Shown here: positions 36,208 through 45,916 of the stretch, piece after piece
Layout of the letters: each line of letters opens with the position of its first letter
Position numbering within the stretch: the stretch's first letter is position 1
Origin: Burkholderia pseudomultivorans
Lineage (GTDB): Bacteria; Pseudomonadota; Gammaproteobacteria; Burkholderiales; Burkholderiaceae
NCBI RefSeq assembly: GCF_902499075.1
Contig: NZ_CABVPP010000009.1
Location: forward strand, 62,001 to 126,000
Direction: 5' to 3'
DNA length: 64,000 nucleotides
Program-made: the position numbers and the translations under genes
Notes under the pieces: generated by a model
Seen by the model: only the letters and a program-made list of their open reading frames with translations
Told to the model about the DNA's origin: nothing
Database searches by the model: none

Positions 36208-36828
36208 ATGAAATGGTTTCGAGTCCTGTTCATGTGCTGCATGCTGGCGCCGCTTGCCGGCTGCGGGTATAACGCGATCCAGTCGTCCGACGAGGACGTC
36301 AACGCGGCGTGGTCCGAGGTGCTGAACCAGTACCAGCGTCGCGCCGATCTCGTGCCGAACCTCGCCGCGACCGTGAAGGGCTATGCGGCGCACGAGGAAC
36401 GCGTGCTGACCGAGGTTGCGTCGGCCCGCGCGCGCGTCGGCAGCGTCCAGGTGACGCCGGAGACGGCAAAGGATCCGGCCGCGCTCGCGGCGTTCGATCG
36501 GCGGCAGGGCGAGTTGTCGAGCGCGCTGAGCCGGCTGATGGTGGTATCCGAGCGCTATCCGGAACTGAAGGCGAACGAAGGATTCCGCGACCTGCGGACG
36601 CAGCTCGAAGGCACCGAGAATCGCATCGCCGTCGCGCGCGGCCGTTACATCAAGACCGTGCAGCACTACAACGTGCAGATCCGCCAGTTCCCCGGCGTCG
36701 TGATCGCGCGGATCTTCGGCTACCAGCCGCGCCCGAACTTCAGCGTCGCGAACGAGGCCGCGATCTCGACCGCGCCGACGCTCGACTTTTCCGCCCAGCC
36801 GCCCAACGCGAACGCGGCCGGCCAGTAA
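36208..36828 (+). CDS. LemA-family lipoprotein
   Basis: A 206-residue protein with a signal peptide and lipobox LAGC (MKWFRVLFMCCMLAPLAGCG). The LemA helical core reads EDVNAAWSEVLNQYQRRADL then VPNLAATVKGYAAHEERVL, and later VIARIFGYQPRPNFSV. LemA proteins are membrane-anchored helical bundles of poorly defined function. It is in an operon with the TPM gene and ends 9 bases before the stop of the convergent pbpC. Start supported by CCGGAAGCAATCC upstream, a weak ribosome site. Confidence 0.93.
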   Translation: MKWFRVLFMCCMLAPLAGCGYNAIQSSDEDVNAAWSEVLNQYQRRADLVPNLAATVKGYAAHEERVLTEVASARARVGSVQVTPETAKDPAALAAFDRRQGELSSALSRLMVVSERYPELKANEGFRDLRTQLEGTENRIAVARGRYIKTVQHYNVQIRQFPGVVIARIFGYQPRPNFSVANEAAISTAPTLDFSAQPPNANAAGQ

Positions 36829-36837
36829 ACAACCCGC

Positions 36838-39054
36838 TCACGGCTTGCGCGCGGGCATCTTCGCGAACGCGCCGCGCACCTCGAAGCCGATCGCATCGGC
36901 GACGTTGCCGCGCGCATCGACGAGTTCGAGCCGGTGCCGGCCCGGCCACGGCATCCACGCGATGCGGTCGGCGTGCCCGATCACCTTGTCGTCGAGCCGC
37001 CACGCGAAGCGCGCGGCGCGTCCGGCGCTGCGCTCGAACCAGATCCGCTGGTTGTTCGGCGGGATGTCCGGATCGATCGCGAAGATCGTGCCGTCGGTCG
37101 GCGCGCCGATCGTCAGCGGCGCGCGCGTGCCGTTCTTGTCGGGCGTGACGGGGGCGGCGAGGCGCACCGTGTCGACGGCCGTGCCGGCGAGGAACCACTC
37201 GTTGCGCGACGGCTCGACGTCGCGCTCGAACGCGATGCGGCGCGCTTCGACGCCGGCCGGCGCGCGCGGCGCGCGGCTCGGCAGGTCGCGGTGCAGGTAG
37301 CCGACGACGGCCGACCATACCGGCGACGCGCCGGTGACGCCCGACACGTCCCACATCGGCGAGCCGTCCGCGTTGCCGACCCACACGCCGACCGTATAGC
37401 GCGACGTGAAGCCGACGGTCCAGTTGTCGCGCATGTCCTTGCTCGTGCCGGTCTTGACGGCCGAGAAGAAGCGCGTCGCGAGCGGATTGTCGAAGCCGAA
37501 GGTGCGCACGCGCGCATTGTTGTCGGACAGGATGTCGGTGACGATGAAGCTGGCCGCTTCGCTGAACAGGCGCGTGCCGCCGTCCGCGCGCGCCGGCGCC
37601 GGCGCGGGCAGGTCGACGACCTTGCGCGCGACGCCGCCGTTCGCGAGCGCGCGATACGCATTGGTCAGCGACAGCAGCGTGACGTCGGCGCTGCCGAGCG
37701 CGAGGCTGAAGCCGTAGTAGTCGCCTTCCTGCGCGAGCGGCAAGCCGAGCGCGGTCAGCGTGCGCGCGAAGCGGTGCGGCGTGACGAGCACCAGCGTGCG
37801 CACGGCCGGCACGTTCAGCGAGCCGCCGAGCGCGCTGCGCACGCTCACCCAGCCCTTGAAGTCCTTGTCGTAGTTCTGCGGAATGTACAGGCCGCAGCCG
37901 GCGGCGAGGTTGATCGGCGCATCGTCGAGCAGCGACGCGGCGGTCAGCCGTTTCTCGTCGATCGCCTGCGCATACAGGAACGGCTTGAGTGTCGAGCCGG
38001 CCTGGCGCGGCGCGAGCACCGCGTCGACATCGCGCGCGCTCGACAGCGCGCCCGACGAGCCGACCCACGCGCGAATCTCGCCGGTCGCATTGTCGATCAC
38101 GACGACCGCGCCGTCCTGCACGTTGCGCCGATGCGCGGGCGCGTTCAGTTCGGTCAGCGCGCGCGTCAGCGTATCGCGCGCGAAGCGCTGCAGCGGCGCG
38201 TCGAGCGTGGTGCGGACTTGCATGCCGGCCGTCGGCCGCACCTCGGCGGCAATGCGCCGCGCGAAGTGCGGCGCGAGCGCGGCGCCGTCGTCGCGCACTG
38301 CGTTCGCGGGGCGCGCGGTAACGAGCTGCACGTAGCCGTCAAGCGATGCGCAGGCCGTTTCCGCATGCATGTCGCGCAGGATCCGGCAGGCGCGCTCGGC
38401 GATTTTCGAGGGCGCCGCGTTGGGCGCGCGCACCAGCGCGGCGGCGATCGCGGCCTCGCGCGCGTCGAGTCCCGACGGCGCCTTGCCGAACAGCACCTGC
38501 GACAGCGCCGCGAGCCCGACCGTCTCGCCGCGGAACGGCACGAGATTCAGATAGGCCTCGAGGATCTGGTCCTTGCGCCAGCCGCGTTCGAGCAGCAGTG
38601 CATTCATCGCCTGCGCGGCCTTCTGCGGCAGCGAGCGCTGGCCGGAACGGCGCGGCGAATCGCTGAGCAGCCCCGCGAGCTGCATCGTTACGGTCGACGC
38701 GCCGCGCGTGCGCTCGTTCCACAGATTGCCCCACGCGGCGCCTGCGATGCCGCGCCAGTCGACGCCGCTGTGTTCGTAGAAACGCCTGTCCTCGGACATG
38801 ACGATCGCCTCGCGAAACGCGGGCGACACGTCGGCCAGCGCGATCCAGTCGCCACGCCGCTCGGTGAGGTCGACGCGCGTGCGCTGCAGCGGCGTGCCGT
38901 CGCGCGCGAGCAGCACCCAGTCGGAGCTGCGCCAGTTGCGGCGCACGTCGTCGTAGCCGGGCAGCGCATGCGCGACGAGCGGCATGGCGAACACGACGGC
39001 TGCCACCAGGCGGCCGACGCACCGCGCCGGCCGCGGCAAAGCACGGTCTTTCAT
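36838..39054 (-). CDS. pbpC: Penicillin-binding protein 1C
   Basis: A 738-residue bifunctional enzyme. After a signal/anchor helix comes the GT51 glycosyltransferase domain with its catalytic glutamate motif (SEDRRFYEHSGVDWRG). The transpeptidase domain has STLK (RQAGSTLKPFLYAQ), SLN (GGSLNVPAVR) and KTGT (AVKTGTSKDMRDNW). The C-terminal biPBP_C domain lies around residues 650-735. PbpC works on periplasmic peptidoglycan, possibly in repair. It follows the alpha-2-macroglobulin gene by only 7 bases, the conserved pair linked to defence against host or rival proteases. Confidence 0.95.
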   Translation of the reverse strand: MKDRALPRPARCVGRLVAAVVFAMPLVAHALPGYDDVRRNWRSSDWVLLARDGTPLQRTRVDLTERRGDWIALADVSPAFREAIVMSEDRRFYEHSGVDWRGIAGAAWGNLWNERTRGASTVTMQLAGLLSDSPRRSGQRSLPQKAAQAMNALLLERGWRKDQILEAYLNLVPFRGETVGLAALSQVLFGKAPSGLDAREAAIAAALVRAPNAAPSKIAERACRILRDMHAETACASLDGYVQLVTARPANAVRDDGAALAPHFARRIAAEVRPTAGMQVRTTLDAPLQRFARDTLTRALTELNAPAHRRNVQDGAVVVIDNATGEIRAWVGSSGALSSARDVDAVLAPRQAGSTLKPFLYAQAIDEKRLTAASLLDDAPINLAAGCGLYIPQNYDKDFKGWVSVRSALGGSLNVPAVRTLVLVTPHRFARTLTALGLPLAQEGDYYGFSLALGSADVTLLSLTNAYRALANGGVARKVVDLPAPAPARADGGTRLFSEAASFIVTDILSDNNARVRTFGFDNPLATRFFSAVKTGTSKDMRDNWTVGFTSRYTVGVWVGNADGSPMWDVSGVTGASPVWSAVVGYLHRDLPSRAPRAPAGVEARRIAFERDVEPSRNEWFLAGTAVDTVRLAAPVTPDKNGTRAPLTIGAPTDGTIFAIDPDIPPNNQRIWFERSAGRAARFAWRLDDKVIGHADRIAWMPWPGRHRLELVDARGNVADAIGFEVRGAFAKMPARKP

Positions 39055-39061
39055 CGCATGC

Positions 39062-42000
39062 TCACGACTTCCCGCCCGCGGCGGCCGGCTTCACCGTCAT
39101 CGGCGGATTCGGCCACAGGCCGTACACGGACGGTGCATACAGCGCCTCGACGCGCGTCGGCGGCAGCCCGAAGGTGCCGACGTTGTTCAGCCGGACCGTG
39201 TACTCGACCGAGAATTTGCCCTTCGGCAGATAGTCGTAATACGCGCGATAGCCGTCGAAATCGCGCTCGACGAACGCCGGCCACGCGCCGTCGGGCCGCT
39301 TCTCGTCCTGCGTCGCGGCCTCGGAATCGCGGCCGAGGCCCGAGCCGAGGATCGTTGCGCCGGCCGGGATCGGATCGTTGACCACGACCCACGTCATGTC
39401 GCTCTGCGCGTCGATGTCGAGATGCACGCGGATCACGTCGCCGCGCGTCAGCACGCCGCTGACGGCTGGCGACACAGGCGTGACGGTCTTCGTGATCCGG
39501 TAGCCGGCCGCGAACGGCGCGCGCAGCGGCACGGCCGCGAGGCTCTCGACGGTCGCCCACGGATGGCCCGTGCCGTCCTGCGTGACGGCAAGCGTTGCCG
39601 GCGCCTGCGCGGCGCGCGGCCACGGCAGCATCACGCTGCGGGCGGCGGCCGCGCGGGTGGCCGGCGTCGCCGAGGCGGCCGTGTCGGCGGCGGCCGGCGC
39701 GCTCGCCTGCGACCACGAGACCGTGCGCTCGTCGCCGCCGAGCGCGACTTTCGTCGTGCCGGCGACGGGCGTGCTCTCGTAGGTGCGCGAGAAGCGCTCG
39801 ACCGCGAGCAGGCCGAGCGCATTCGACGTGGTCGTCTGCCACGCGCCCTGGCGCTGCAGCGCAAGCAGGCCGGCCGTGATGCGCGGCATCTCGTCCTTCC
39901 ACGCCGGGTCGCCGGCGAATTCGAGCGCGAGCCGTGCGGCGTTGGTCTCGTTGCTCGTCATCAGCCACCACAGGTCGTCGTCGCGCGCGGTCGAGAACAC
40001 GAGCTGCGTGCCCTGGTAGGTGAGCCGCGCGCGCAGGATCTGCTCGACCTGCGCACGTTTCTCGTCGCGCTGCGGAATGTCCTTCACGCGCGTGAGGATC
40101 GCGTGATAGTCGATCACCGCCGAGGTCGGCCACTGGTTCGGCGCGATCTCGAGCGAGCCGAGCATGCGGCCCTGCGCGGCGCCGTAGCGCGACAGCGCCT
40201 CGATCGCGGCGAGCTTGCGCAGGTCGCGGTCCTGGCGCGGCGCCCACGCGTTGCGCTCGACGCGGCCCTCGACGAAGCGCGCGAGCCCGGCTTCGAGCTG
40301 CGTGCGCAGGTCTTCCGGCAGCGCGAAGCGCGGGTCGAGGCGGCTCGCCTCGTCGGACACGACGAGCAGGTACGACGACAGCGTCGGGCTGCCGTAGTGC
40401 GAATCGTCGGACGACGGCGGGAAGTAGCTCGCGAGCCCGTCGCCGTCGAGATAGACGGGCATGCGGGCAACCAGCGCCTGCCATTGCGCGGGGTCGCGCA
40501 GGCCGATCGCGCGCGACGTCTGCTGTTCGAGGCAGCGGTACGGATAGCGCTCGAACCAGCGCTTCACGCCGGGCAGCCCGTCGGCGAGCTTCGATTGCAG
40601 CGACACGGCGATGCCGCCGCGCGGCGCGCCGTGCGCGTTGTTCGCGGCGCCGGCCGGCGCCGACACGGGTACCGTCAGCGTGCCGTCGACCTGCGCGAGC
40701 GTCGCTTGCTGGACCGTGACCGGCAGCGCCGGCACGACCTTCTGCGCGACGGCCAGCGCATCGGACGCGCGCTTGCCGCCTTGCTCGGCCGCGTCGATGC
40801 GCCAGTTCAGCGCGCCGGCGCCGTCGAGCGCCTGCTCGGGCACGGTGATCGTCCACGCGACCTCGCTCGCCGCATTGGCCGCGAGCGACACGGTTTGCGG
40901 CGCGACGTCGAGGCCGCTCGCGTGCGGCGTCACGACGACCTGCATCGCGCGGTCGGTGGTGTTGCGCAGCGTGACCTGCGCGCGGAACGCATCGCCTTCG
41001 CGCACCAGCGGCGGCAGCCCGGAGATCAGCTGCAGATCCTGCGTGCTGCGGATCGACGTGCTGCCGGTGCCGAAGCGGTCGGGGCCGACCGCCGCGATCG
41101 CAACGATCCGGAAGCGCGTCAGCGCGTCGTTGAGCGGCACGTCGACGGTCGCGCTGCCGTTCGCATCCAGCGTCACGCGCGGATTCCACAGCAGCAGCGT
41201 GTCGAACAGCTCGCGCGTCGGCGCGCTGCCGCCGCCGCCGCCCGCGGGCACGGCCTTGCGGCCGAAGTGGCGACGGCCGACGATTTCCATCTGCGCGGTG
41301 GCGGTCTCGACGCCGTACGCGCGCCGCCGCAGCATCGCGTCGAGCAGGTCCCAGCTGTTGTTCGGCATCAGTTCGAGCAGCGCCTCGTCGACGGCCGCGA
41401 CCGCGATCTGCGTGCCGGCCGGTGCGGGCTGCCCGTTCGGCAGCGTGACCTTCACGTGCGCCTGCGCCTTGCTGCGTACCGTGTAGCGTGTCGCGTCGGT
41501 CGTCACGGTCACGCCGAGGCGGTGGACGCCCGTGCCGACCTTGATCTCGCCGAGGCCGTAGCGGAACGCGGGCTTCGACAAGTCGACGAACGCGGTCGGC
41601 GCTTCATAGTGACGGCCTTCGCGCCAGAACGCGCGCGCCCATTCGACCGGCGCCTTCCAGCCCCACGTGAAGAACGAATACCACGGCACCTCGCGGATCC
41701 GGCCGCGCAGCGCGAGCACCGACACGTAGACGTTCGGCCCCCACGTGTCGCCGACCTTCAGATCGACGGTCGGATTCTTGCCGTTCAGCTCGACGACGTG
41801 CGTTTCCATTACGCCGCCGCGTTCGACCGCGACCAGCGCGGTCGCGTAGCGGAACGGCATGCGCACCTGGAAGCGGGCGGTTTCGCCCGGTTCGTACGCG
41901 GTCTTCTCCGGAATCACGTCGATGCGGTCGGTGTTGTCGCCGCCGAACCAGAGTTCGTCCTCGCGCGTGACCCATACCGACGTCGATGCGTTCGACGTGC

Positions 42001-45000
42001 GGCCGTCGCCGTCCTTCGCGACCGCGATCAGCTGCACGTTGCCGGCCTGTTCGAGCGTCGCGTCGCAGGCCATGCGGCCCTTGTCGTCGGTCTTGCCCGA
42101 GCACAGCACGCCGAGGTCGCGCGTGTCGCTCTTGTTGTCGTATGCGTAGAAGCCGCCGACCATCCGCTTGCGCGACGACGTCGTGACATGCGCGACGCCC
42201 TTGATTTCGATCGGCACCGACGCGCGCGGCTGGCCCTGCAGGTCGACTGCCAGCGCCTGCACCGGCACGCGCTGGCCGACCGAGACCCAGTGGCCGGCCT
42301 TGATGCCGGTCGCCACCGCGGCCGGCCACAGGATCGTGTCGCCGCGGATCGTCTGCACTTCGCCGTTCGGGTCCGCGAAGGTCGCTTCGAGCGCGAGGCG
42401 CTTCGGCGCATCGACGTCGGGCAGGCCCTTCAGCGTGACCGAGCCCGCGCCGTTGCGGTCGAGCGTCAGCGGCAGCTTGTCGGCGATCAGCTTCGTCGCG
42501 TCGGGATCGCTGCTCGCGGACGACGCGTTGTCGCCGTCCTGCGAATCGTCGTCCGCGTTGCCGTCGCTCGTGTCGGGGCGATACGGCGTGAAGCTGAAAT
42601 CCTCGTAGCGATCCGCGAACGGCGGCGACGCCCATTTCATCAGCGCCGACACCTGCACGGGCAGGTTCGATGCGCCGCCGCCCGACACGTAGTCGATCTG
42701 CACCGCGAGCGGCGCTTCCTTCACCGCGACGAGCGGGCTCTTCTGCGCGTCGCGCGCGCCGATCGACCCTTTCAGCACCGGCAGCCGGAACGCCTCGACG
42801 CGGAAGCTGCCGCTGTAGTAGCTGCTGGTCGGCGCATCGTCCGGGCCGCCTTCGAGCTCGACGCTGTATTCGCCGAGCTTCGCGGCGGCCGGCAGCGTGA
42901 ACTGCGTGTCCGCGCTATGGTCGGCCGTCCACGTGAGCGGCAGCTTGTAGGTCTGGCCGGTGCCGAGATGGCGGATCGTCGCGCGCGTCGGGTACTGCGA
43001 CGGGAACGCGAGGCTCTGCAGCGTTTCGGTGCGGATGAAATGCTTCATCGACACGGTCTCGCCGGCGCGCAGCAGCGTGCGGTCGAACACGGTGTGCGCG
43101 CGCACGGTCGGCGCGCTGTCGGTATCGGTCGGCACGTTGAAGCGCCACGCCTCGATGCCGCGATTCCAGTTCGAGCTGACGAACGCCATGTCGGGGCCCG
43201 TCTTCGGATCGTCGACGCGCGCCGACACGAAGTAGTCGCTGAAGATTTCAGACGACTTGCATTCACGCTTCGGCTCGAACGGCCCGTCGATCTTCAGCAG
43301 GCCCTGCGCGTCGGTCCTGCCGGACGCGATCTCGTCGCCGTTGCAGTCGGACACGCGGATCTGCGCGTTCGGCACCGGCTTGCCCTTGTCGAGCGTCGTG
43401 ACCCACACGAGGTTGTTGTCGCGGCCCTGTTTCAGGTGCACGCCGAGGTTCGTGACGAGCACCGTGGTGCGCACGTACATGCTCGACGGCTTCGCGAGCA
43501 GCGAGCGGCCGAGCGCCGGCGACGCAAGCTCGAGCACGTAGAAGCCGGGCTTCTCGATCGGCACGCCGACGATCTCGAACGGGCGCAGCGTCTTCGGATC
43601 GGCCTTCGGCAGCGTCAGCGCCTGCGCGCCGGGTTCGCCGGCGAGCAGCGACAGCGAGCGCACGTCGATGCGGCGATCCTTCGGCGCGGGCATTTTTTCG
43701 CCGGATGCGAGCGGCACGTAGACCGGATGCTGTCCCTTGCGCGTCAGCAGGCCGGGGATCTGCTCGTCGATCGAGCCGGCCGTCATCGACCAGTTGTCGA
43801 AGCGGTCGACGGTGCGCATCCACTGGCGGATCGCGGTGTCGTTCTCGACCCGCAGGTTCGCGAACTGCGCGCCGCCCGCGTTGAGCCCGGCGACATGGAG
43901 GTCCGCTTCGACGTTGCGCAGCGTGACGGGCACAAGCGCCGGCGTATCGGGTTCGGCGAAGCGCTCGACGATGCCGAACGTGCCCGACGAGAATTTCGCG
44001 AGCGGCGGCATCGGCGCGGTGCGCGTCGCGAGCGGGAACAGGTCGGCGTTGGCGAGCGGGCGATCGGTGACGTCGCGCAGGCCCGACGGCAGTTCGAGCG
44101 TCAGGTCGGCCTGCGCGGGCAGCGGCGGGTTGAAGGTGACGGTCGTCACTTCGTCGCTCTTGTCGTCGGCCGCGAAGTTCGGCGACAGCGTGCCGTCGGG
44201 GCCGCGCAGCTTGATCGACTCGGCGCTCTTGCGCGACACCGGCGCGTTGAAGGAGAGCGTGAGCGGGCGCAGCGGCGTGCACGGCGCCTTCGCGTTCTCG
44301 CGCTCGCACGAGAAGCTCGCGGCGAACGGCGCGCGCACCGTGAAGTCGAAGCGCCGCTCGGTTTCGTTCGCGATGCCGCTCGGACTCGTGACACCCTTGC
44401 CGTAGACGAGCTGCATCTTCGCGCCGGCCGGCAGCGCCTGCGCGCACGACAGCGTCAGTACGCGCGCGGCGTCCTGCTTGAGCCCGAAGTGATCGAGCAG
44501 CGCGGTGCGCGTGTCGCCGTCGGCGGCCGCGACGGGGATGCGGTTGCCGATGCCGGTCGCTTCGCACCAGATGTTCGCGAGCGCGGAGCGTTCGTCGGCC
44601 GGGCCGTTCAGCTTCATGACGAACACCTGCCGTTCCTCGATCTCGCGCGAGCCGGGACGCACCGTCACCGGGAACGGGCCGCCGGTCTGGAACGTGAAGC
44701 GGCGCGGGCCGCTGGCCGCGTTGCCGGCAACCGAGCGCAGCGTGTCGTTGAGCGCGACCGAGCAGCGCACGCCGGGCGGCAGGTCGTTTTCGAAATCGTA
44801 AACCCAGGTCTTGTCGTCGAGCCAGCGACCCTGGCCGCGCGCCGCGCTGGCGTCGGTGCAGGTCACGCGCGCGGGGTTCGGCGCGGAGGCCGAGCCGAAC
44901 GCGACCATCGGTTCGTCGAACTTGACGACGCTCTGCCGGACTTCGGTGACGGTGCCCTGCGGCGACACGCTGACGGTGCGCGCCGCGCCCGCATGCAGCG

Positions 45001-45106
45001 ATAGCGCCGCGGCGGCCCCGAGCGCGGCGACGGCGCCGATGCGCCAGAGCAGCCGGGTGGTGTGGTGGACTGGATTCGGTTTGTTGTGTTTGTCGTGCTG
45101 CTTCAT
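39062..45106 (-). CDS. Bacterial alpha-2-macroglobulin (YfhM/MagD type)
   Basis: A 2014-residue periplasmic protein with repeated MG beta-sandwich domains and the thioester motif CLEQ (RYPYRCLEQQTSRAI, around residue 1520). It also has the following alpha/alpha-toroid TED domain and a C-terminal receptor-like domain. Such proteins trap proteases by covalent capture and protect the envelope. The signal region (RIGAVAALGAAAALSLHAGA) lacks a lipobox cysteine, unlike E. coli YfhM, so it may be soluble in the periplasm. ATG at 45106 was chosen as the start of the signal peptide. Overlapped by only 7 intergenic bases with pbpC downstream. Confidence 0.95.
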   Translation of the reverse strand: MKQHDKHNKPNPVHHTTRLLWRIGAVAALGAAAALSLHAGAARTVSVSPQGTVTEVRQSVVKFDEPMVAFGSASAPNPARVTCTDASAARGQGRWLDDKTWVYDFENDLPPGVRCSVALNDTLRSVAGNAASGPRRFTFQTGGPFPVTVRPGSREIEERQVFVMKLNGPADERSALANIWCEATGIGNRIPVAAADGDTRTALLDHFGLKQDAARVLTLSCAQALPAGAKMQLVYGKGVTSPSGIANETERRFDFTVRAPFAASFSCERENAKAPCTPLRPLTLSFNAPVSRKSAESIKLRGPDGTLSPNFAADDKSDEVTTVTFNPPLPAQADLTLELPSGLRDVTDRPLANADLFPLATRTAPMPPLAKFSSGTFGIVERFAEPDTPALVPVTLRNVEADLHVAGLNAGGAQFANLRVENDTAIRQWMRTVDRFDNWSMTAGSIDEQIPGLLTRKGQHPVYVPLASGEKMPAPKDRRIDVRSLSLLAGEPGAQALTLPKADPKTLRPFEIVGVPIEKPGFYVLELASPALGRSLLAKPSSMYVRTTVLVTNLGVHLKQGRDNNLVWVTTLDKGKPVPNAQIRVSDCNGDEIASGRTDAQGLLKIDGPFEPKRECKSSEIFSDYFVSARVDDPKTGPDMAFVSSNWNRGIEAWRFNVPTDTDSAPTVRAHTVFDRTLLRAGETVSMKHFIRTETLQSLAFPSQYPTRATIRHLGTGQTYKLPLTWTADHSADTQFTLPAAAKLGEYSVELEGGPDDAPTSSYYSGSFRVEAFRLPVLKGSIGARDAQKSPLVAVKEAPLAVQIDYVSGGGASNLPVQVSALMKWASPPFADRYEDFSFTPYRPDTSDGNADDDSQDGDNASSASSDPDATKLIADKLPLTLDRNGAGSVTLKGLPDVDAPKRLALEATFADPNGEVQTIRGDTILWPAAVATGIKAGHWVSVGQRVPVQALAVDLQGQPRASVPIEIKGVAHVTTSSRKRMVGGFYAYDNKSDTRDLGVLCSGKTDDKGRMACDATLEQAGNVQLIAVAKDGDGRTSNASTSVWVTREDELWFGGDNTDRIDVIPEKTAYEPGETARFQVRMPFRYATALVAVERGGVMETHVVELNGKNPTVDLKVGDTWGPNVYVSVLALRGRIREVPWYSFFTWGWKAPVEWARAFWREGRHYEAPTAFVDLSKPAFRYGLGEIKVGTGVHRLGVTVTTDATRYTVRSKAQAHVKVTLPNGQPAPAGTQIAVAAVDEALLELMPNNSWDLLDAMLRRRAYGVETATAQMEIVGRRHFGRKAVPAGGGGGSAPTRELFDTLLLWNPRVTLDANGSATVDVPLNDALTRFRIVAIAAVGPDRFGTGSTSIRSTQDLQLISGLPPLVREGDAFRAQVTLRNTTDRAMQVVVTPHASGLDVAPQTVSLAANAASEVAWTITVPEQALDGAGALNWRIDAAEQGGKRASDALAVAQKVVPALPVTVQQATLAQVDGTLTVPVSAPAGAANNAHGAPRGGIAVSLQSKLADGLPGVKRWFERYPYRCLEQQTSRAIGLRDPAQWQALVARMPVYLDGDGLASYFPPSSDDSHYGSPTLSSYLLVVSDEASRLDPRFALPEDLRTQLEAGLARFVEGRVERNAWAPRQDRDLRKLAAIEALSRYGAAQGRMLGSLEIAPNQWPTSAVIDYHAILTRVKDIPQRDEKRAQVEQILRARLTYQGTQLVFSTARDDDLWWLMTSNETNAARLALEFAGDPAWKDEMPRITAGLLALQRQGAWQTTTSNALGLLAVERFSRTYESTPVAGTTKVALGGDERTVSWSQASAPAAADTAASATPATRAAAARSVMLPWPRAAQAPATLAVTQDGTGHPWATVESLAAVPLRAPFAAGYRITKTVTPVSPAVSGVLTRGDVIRVHLDIDAQSDMTWVVVNDPIPAGATILGSGLGRDSEAATQDEKRPDGAWPAFVERDFDGYRAYYDYLPKGKFSVEYTVRLNNVGTFGLPPTRVEALYAPSVYGLWPNPPMTVKPAAAGGKS

Positions 45107-45409
45107 CGCTCGATGCCCTCGGAGGGAAGCTTTCTGTTTGATTGCACGCGATTCTAACCGACCGGCATGTAGGCGGATCGCAACACGACGCGTGTCGCCG
45201 GCTTGCGACATCCGCAGGCGGGAAGCAGAATTGTCGTGCCGGCGACACAAAAATGCAGCGAAATGTCGATTGTCACGGATAGCGGAACATTTAATGGACT
45301 ATAAAAAGATTGTTCGATCCGGTTTGAGCGCGTACATTGCAGGTCCGCGCTAAAGTTTGAGAAATATCAAGCGTGGTTTTCCCGAATCCGGTGTTCGAGA
45401 GAAGGAAAC
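45107..45409. other. 303-base divergent intergenic region (A2M / glucose dehydrogenase)
   Basis: This region carries both promoters. The right half is AT-rich (ACATTTAATGGACTATAAAA near 45288-45307), a plausible promoter area for the glucose dehydrogenase operon. GAGAGAAGGAAAC precedes the gamma-subunit ATG. No further gene or strong palindrome is seen. Confidence 0.5.
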
Positions 45410-45916
45410 ATGCACAACGACAACACTCCCCACTCGCGTCGCGACAGCGACGCAGCCGCAAGCGGCATCACGCGGCGTCAATGGCTGCAGGGCGCACTGG
45501 CGCTGACGGCGGCGGGCCTGACCGGTTCGCTGGCGTTGCGGGCCCTGGCCGACGATCCCGGCACTGCGCCGCTCGATACGTTCATGACGCTCTCCGAAGC
45601 ATTGACCGGCAAGAAAGGGCTGAGCCGCGTGACCGGCCAGCGCTTCCTGCAGGCCTTGCAGAAGGGCTCGTTCAAGACGACCGACGGCCTGTCGCAACTT
45701 GCCGGCGCACTGGCGTCCGGCTCGCTGACGCCCGATCAGGAATCGCTCGCGCTGACGATTCTCGAAGCGTGGTATCTCGGCATCGTCGACAACGTCGTGA
45801 TTACCTACGAAGAAGCGTTAATGTTCGGCGTCGTGTCGGATACGCTCGTGATCCCTTCGTATTGCCCCAACAAACCCGGCTTCTGGGCCGAAAAACCGAT
45901 CGAGAGGCAAGCCTGA
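45410..45916 (+). CDS. FAD-dependent glucose dehydrogenase, gamma (Tat chaperone) subunit
   Basis: A 168-residue protein beginning MHNDNTPHSRRD with a twin-arginine signal (TRRQWLQGALALTAAGL, Arg22-Arg23). It ends in SYCPNKPGFWAEKPIERQA. Length and sequence fit the gamma subunit of the Burkholderia cepacia FAD-glucose dehydrogenase. That subunit is needed to mature and export the signal-less catalytic subunit by the Tat route (hitch-hiker export). Its stop overlaps the alpha-subunit start (TGATG), so the two are translationally coupled. Confidence 0.95.
   Translation: MHNDNTPHSRRDSDAAASGITRRQWLQGALALTAAGLTGSLALRALADDPGTAPLDTFMTLSEALTGKKGLSRVTGQRFLQALQKGSFKTTDGLSQLAGALASGSLTPDQESLALTILEAWYLGIVDNVVITYEEALMFGVVSDTLVIPSYCPNKPGFWAEKPIERQA

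Noticed and set aside
38984-45004. An uninterrupted plus-strand reading frame of about 2,000 codons opposite the alpha-2-macroglobulin gene
   Set aside because: It is arginine/alanine-rich without any recognisable fold and mirrors a clear gene on the other strand; long antisense frames are expected in DNA this rich in G+C.
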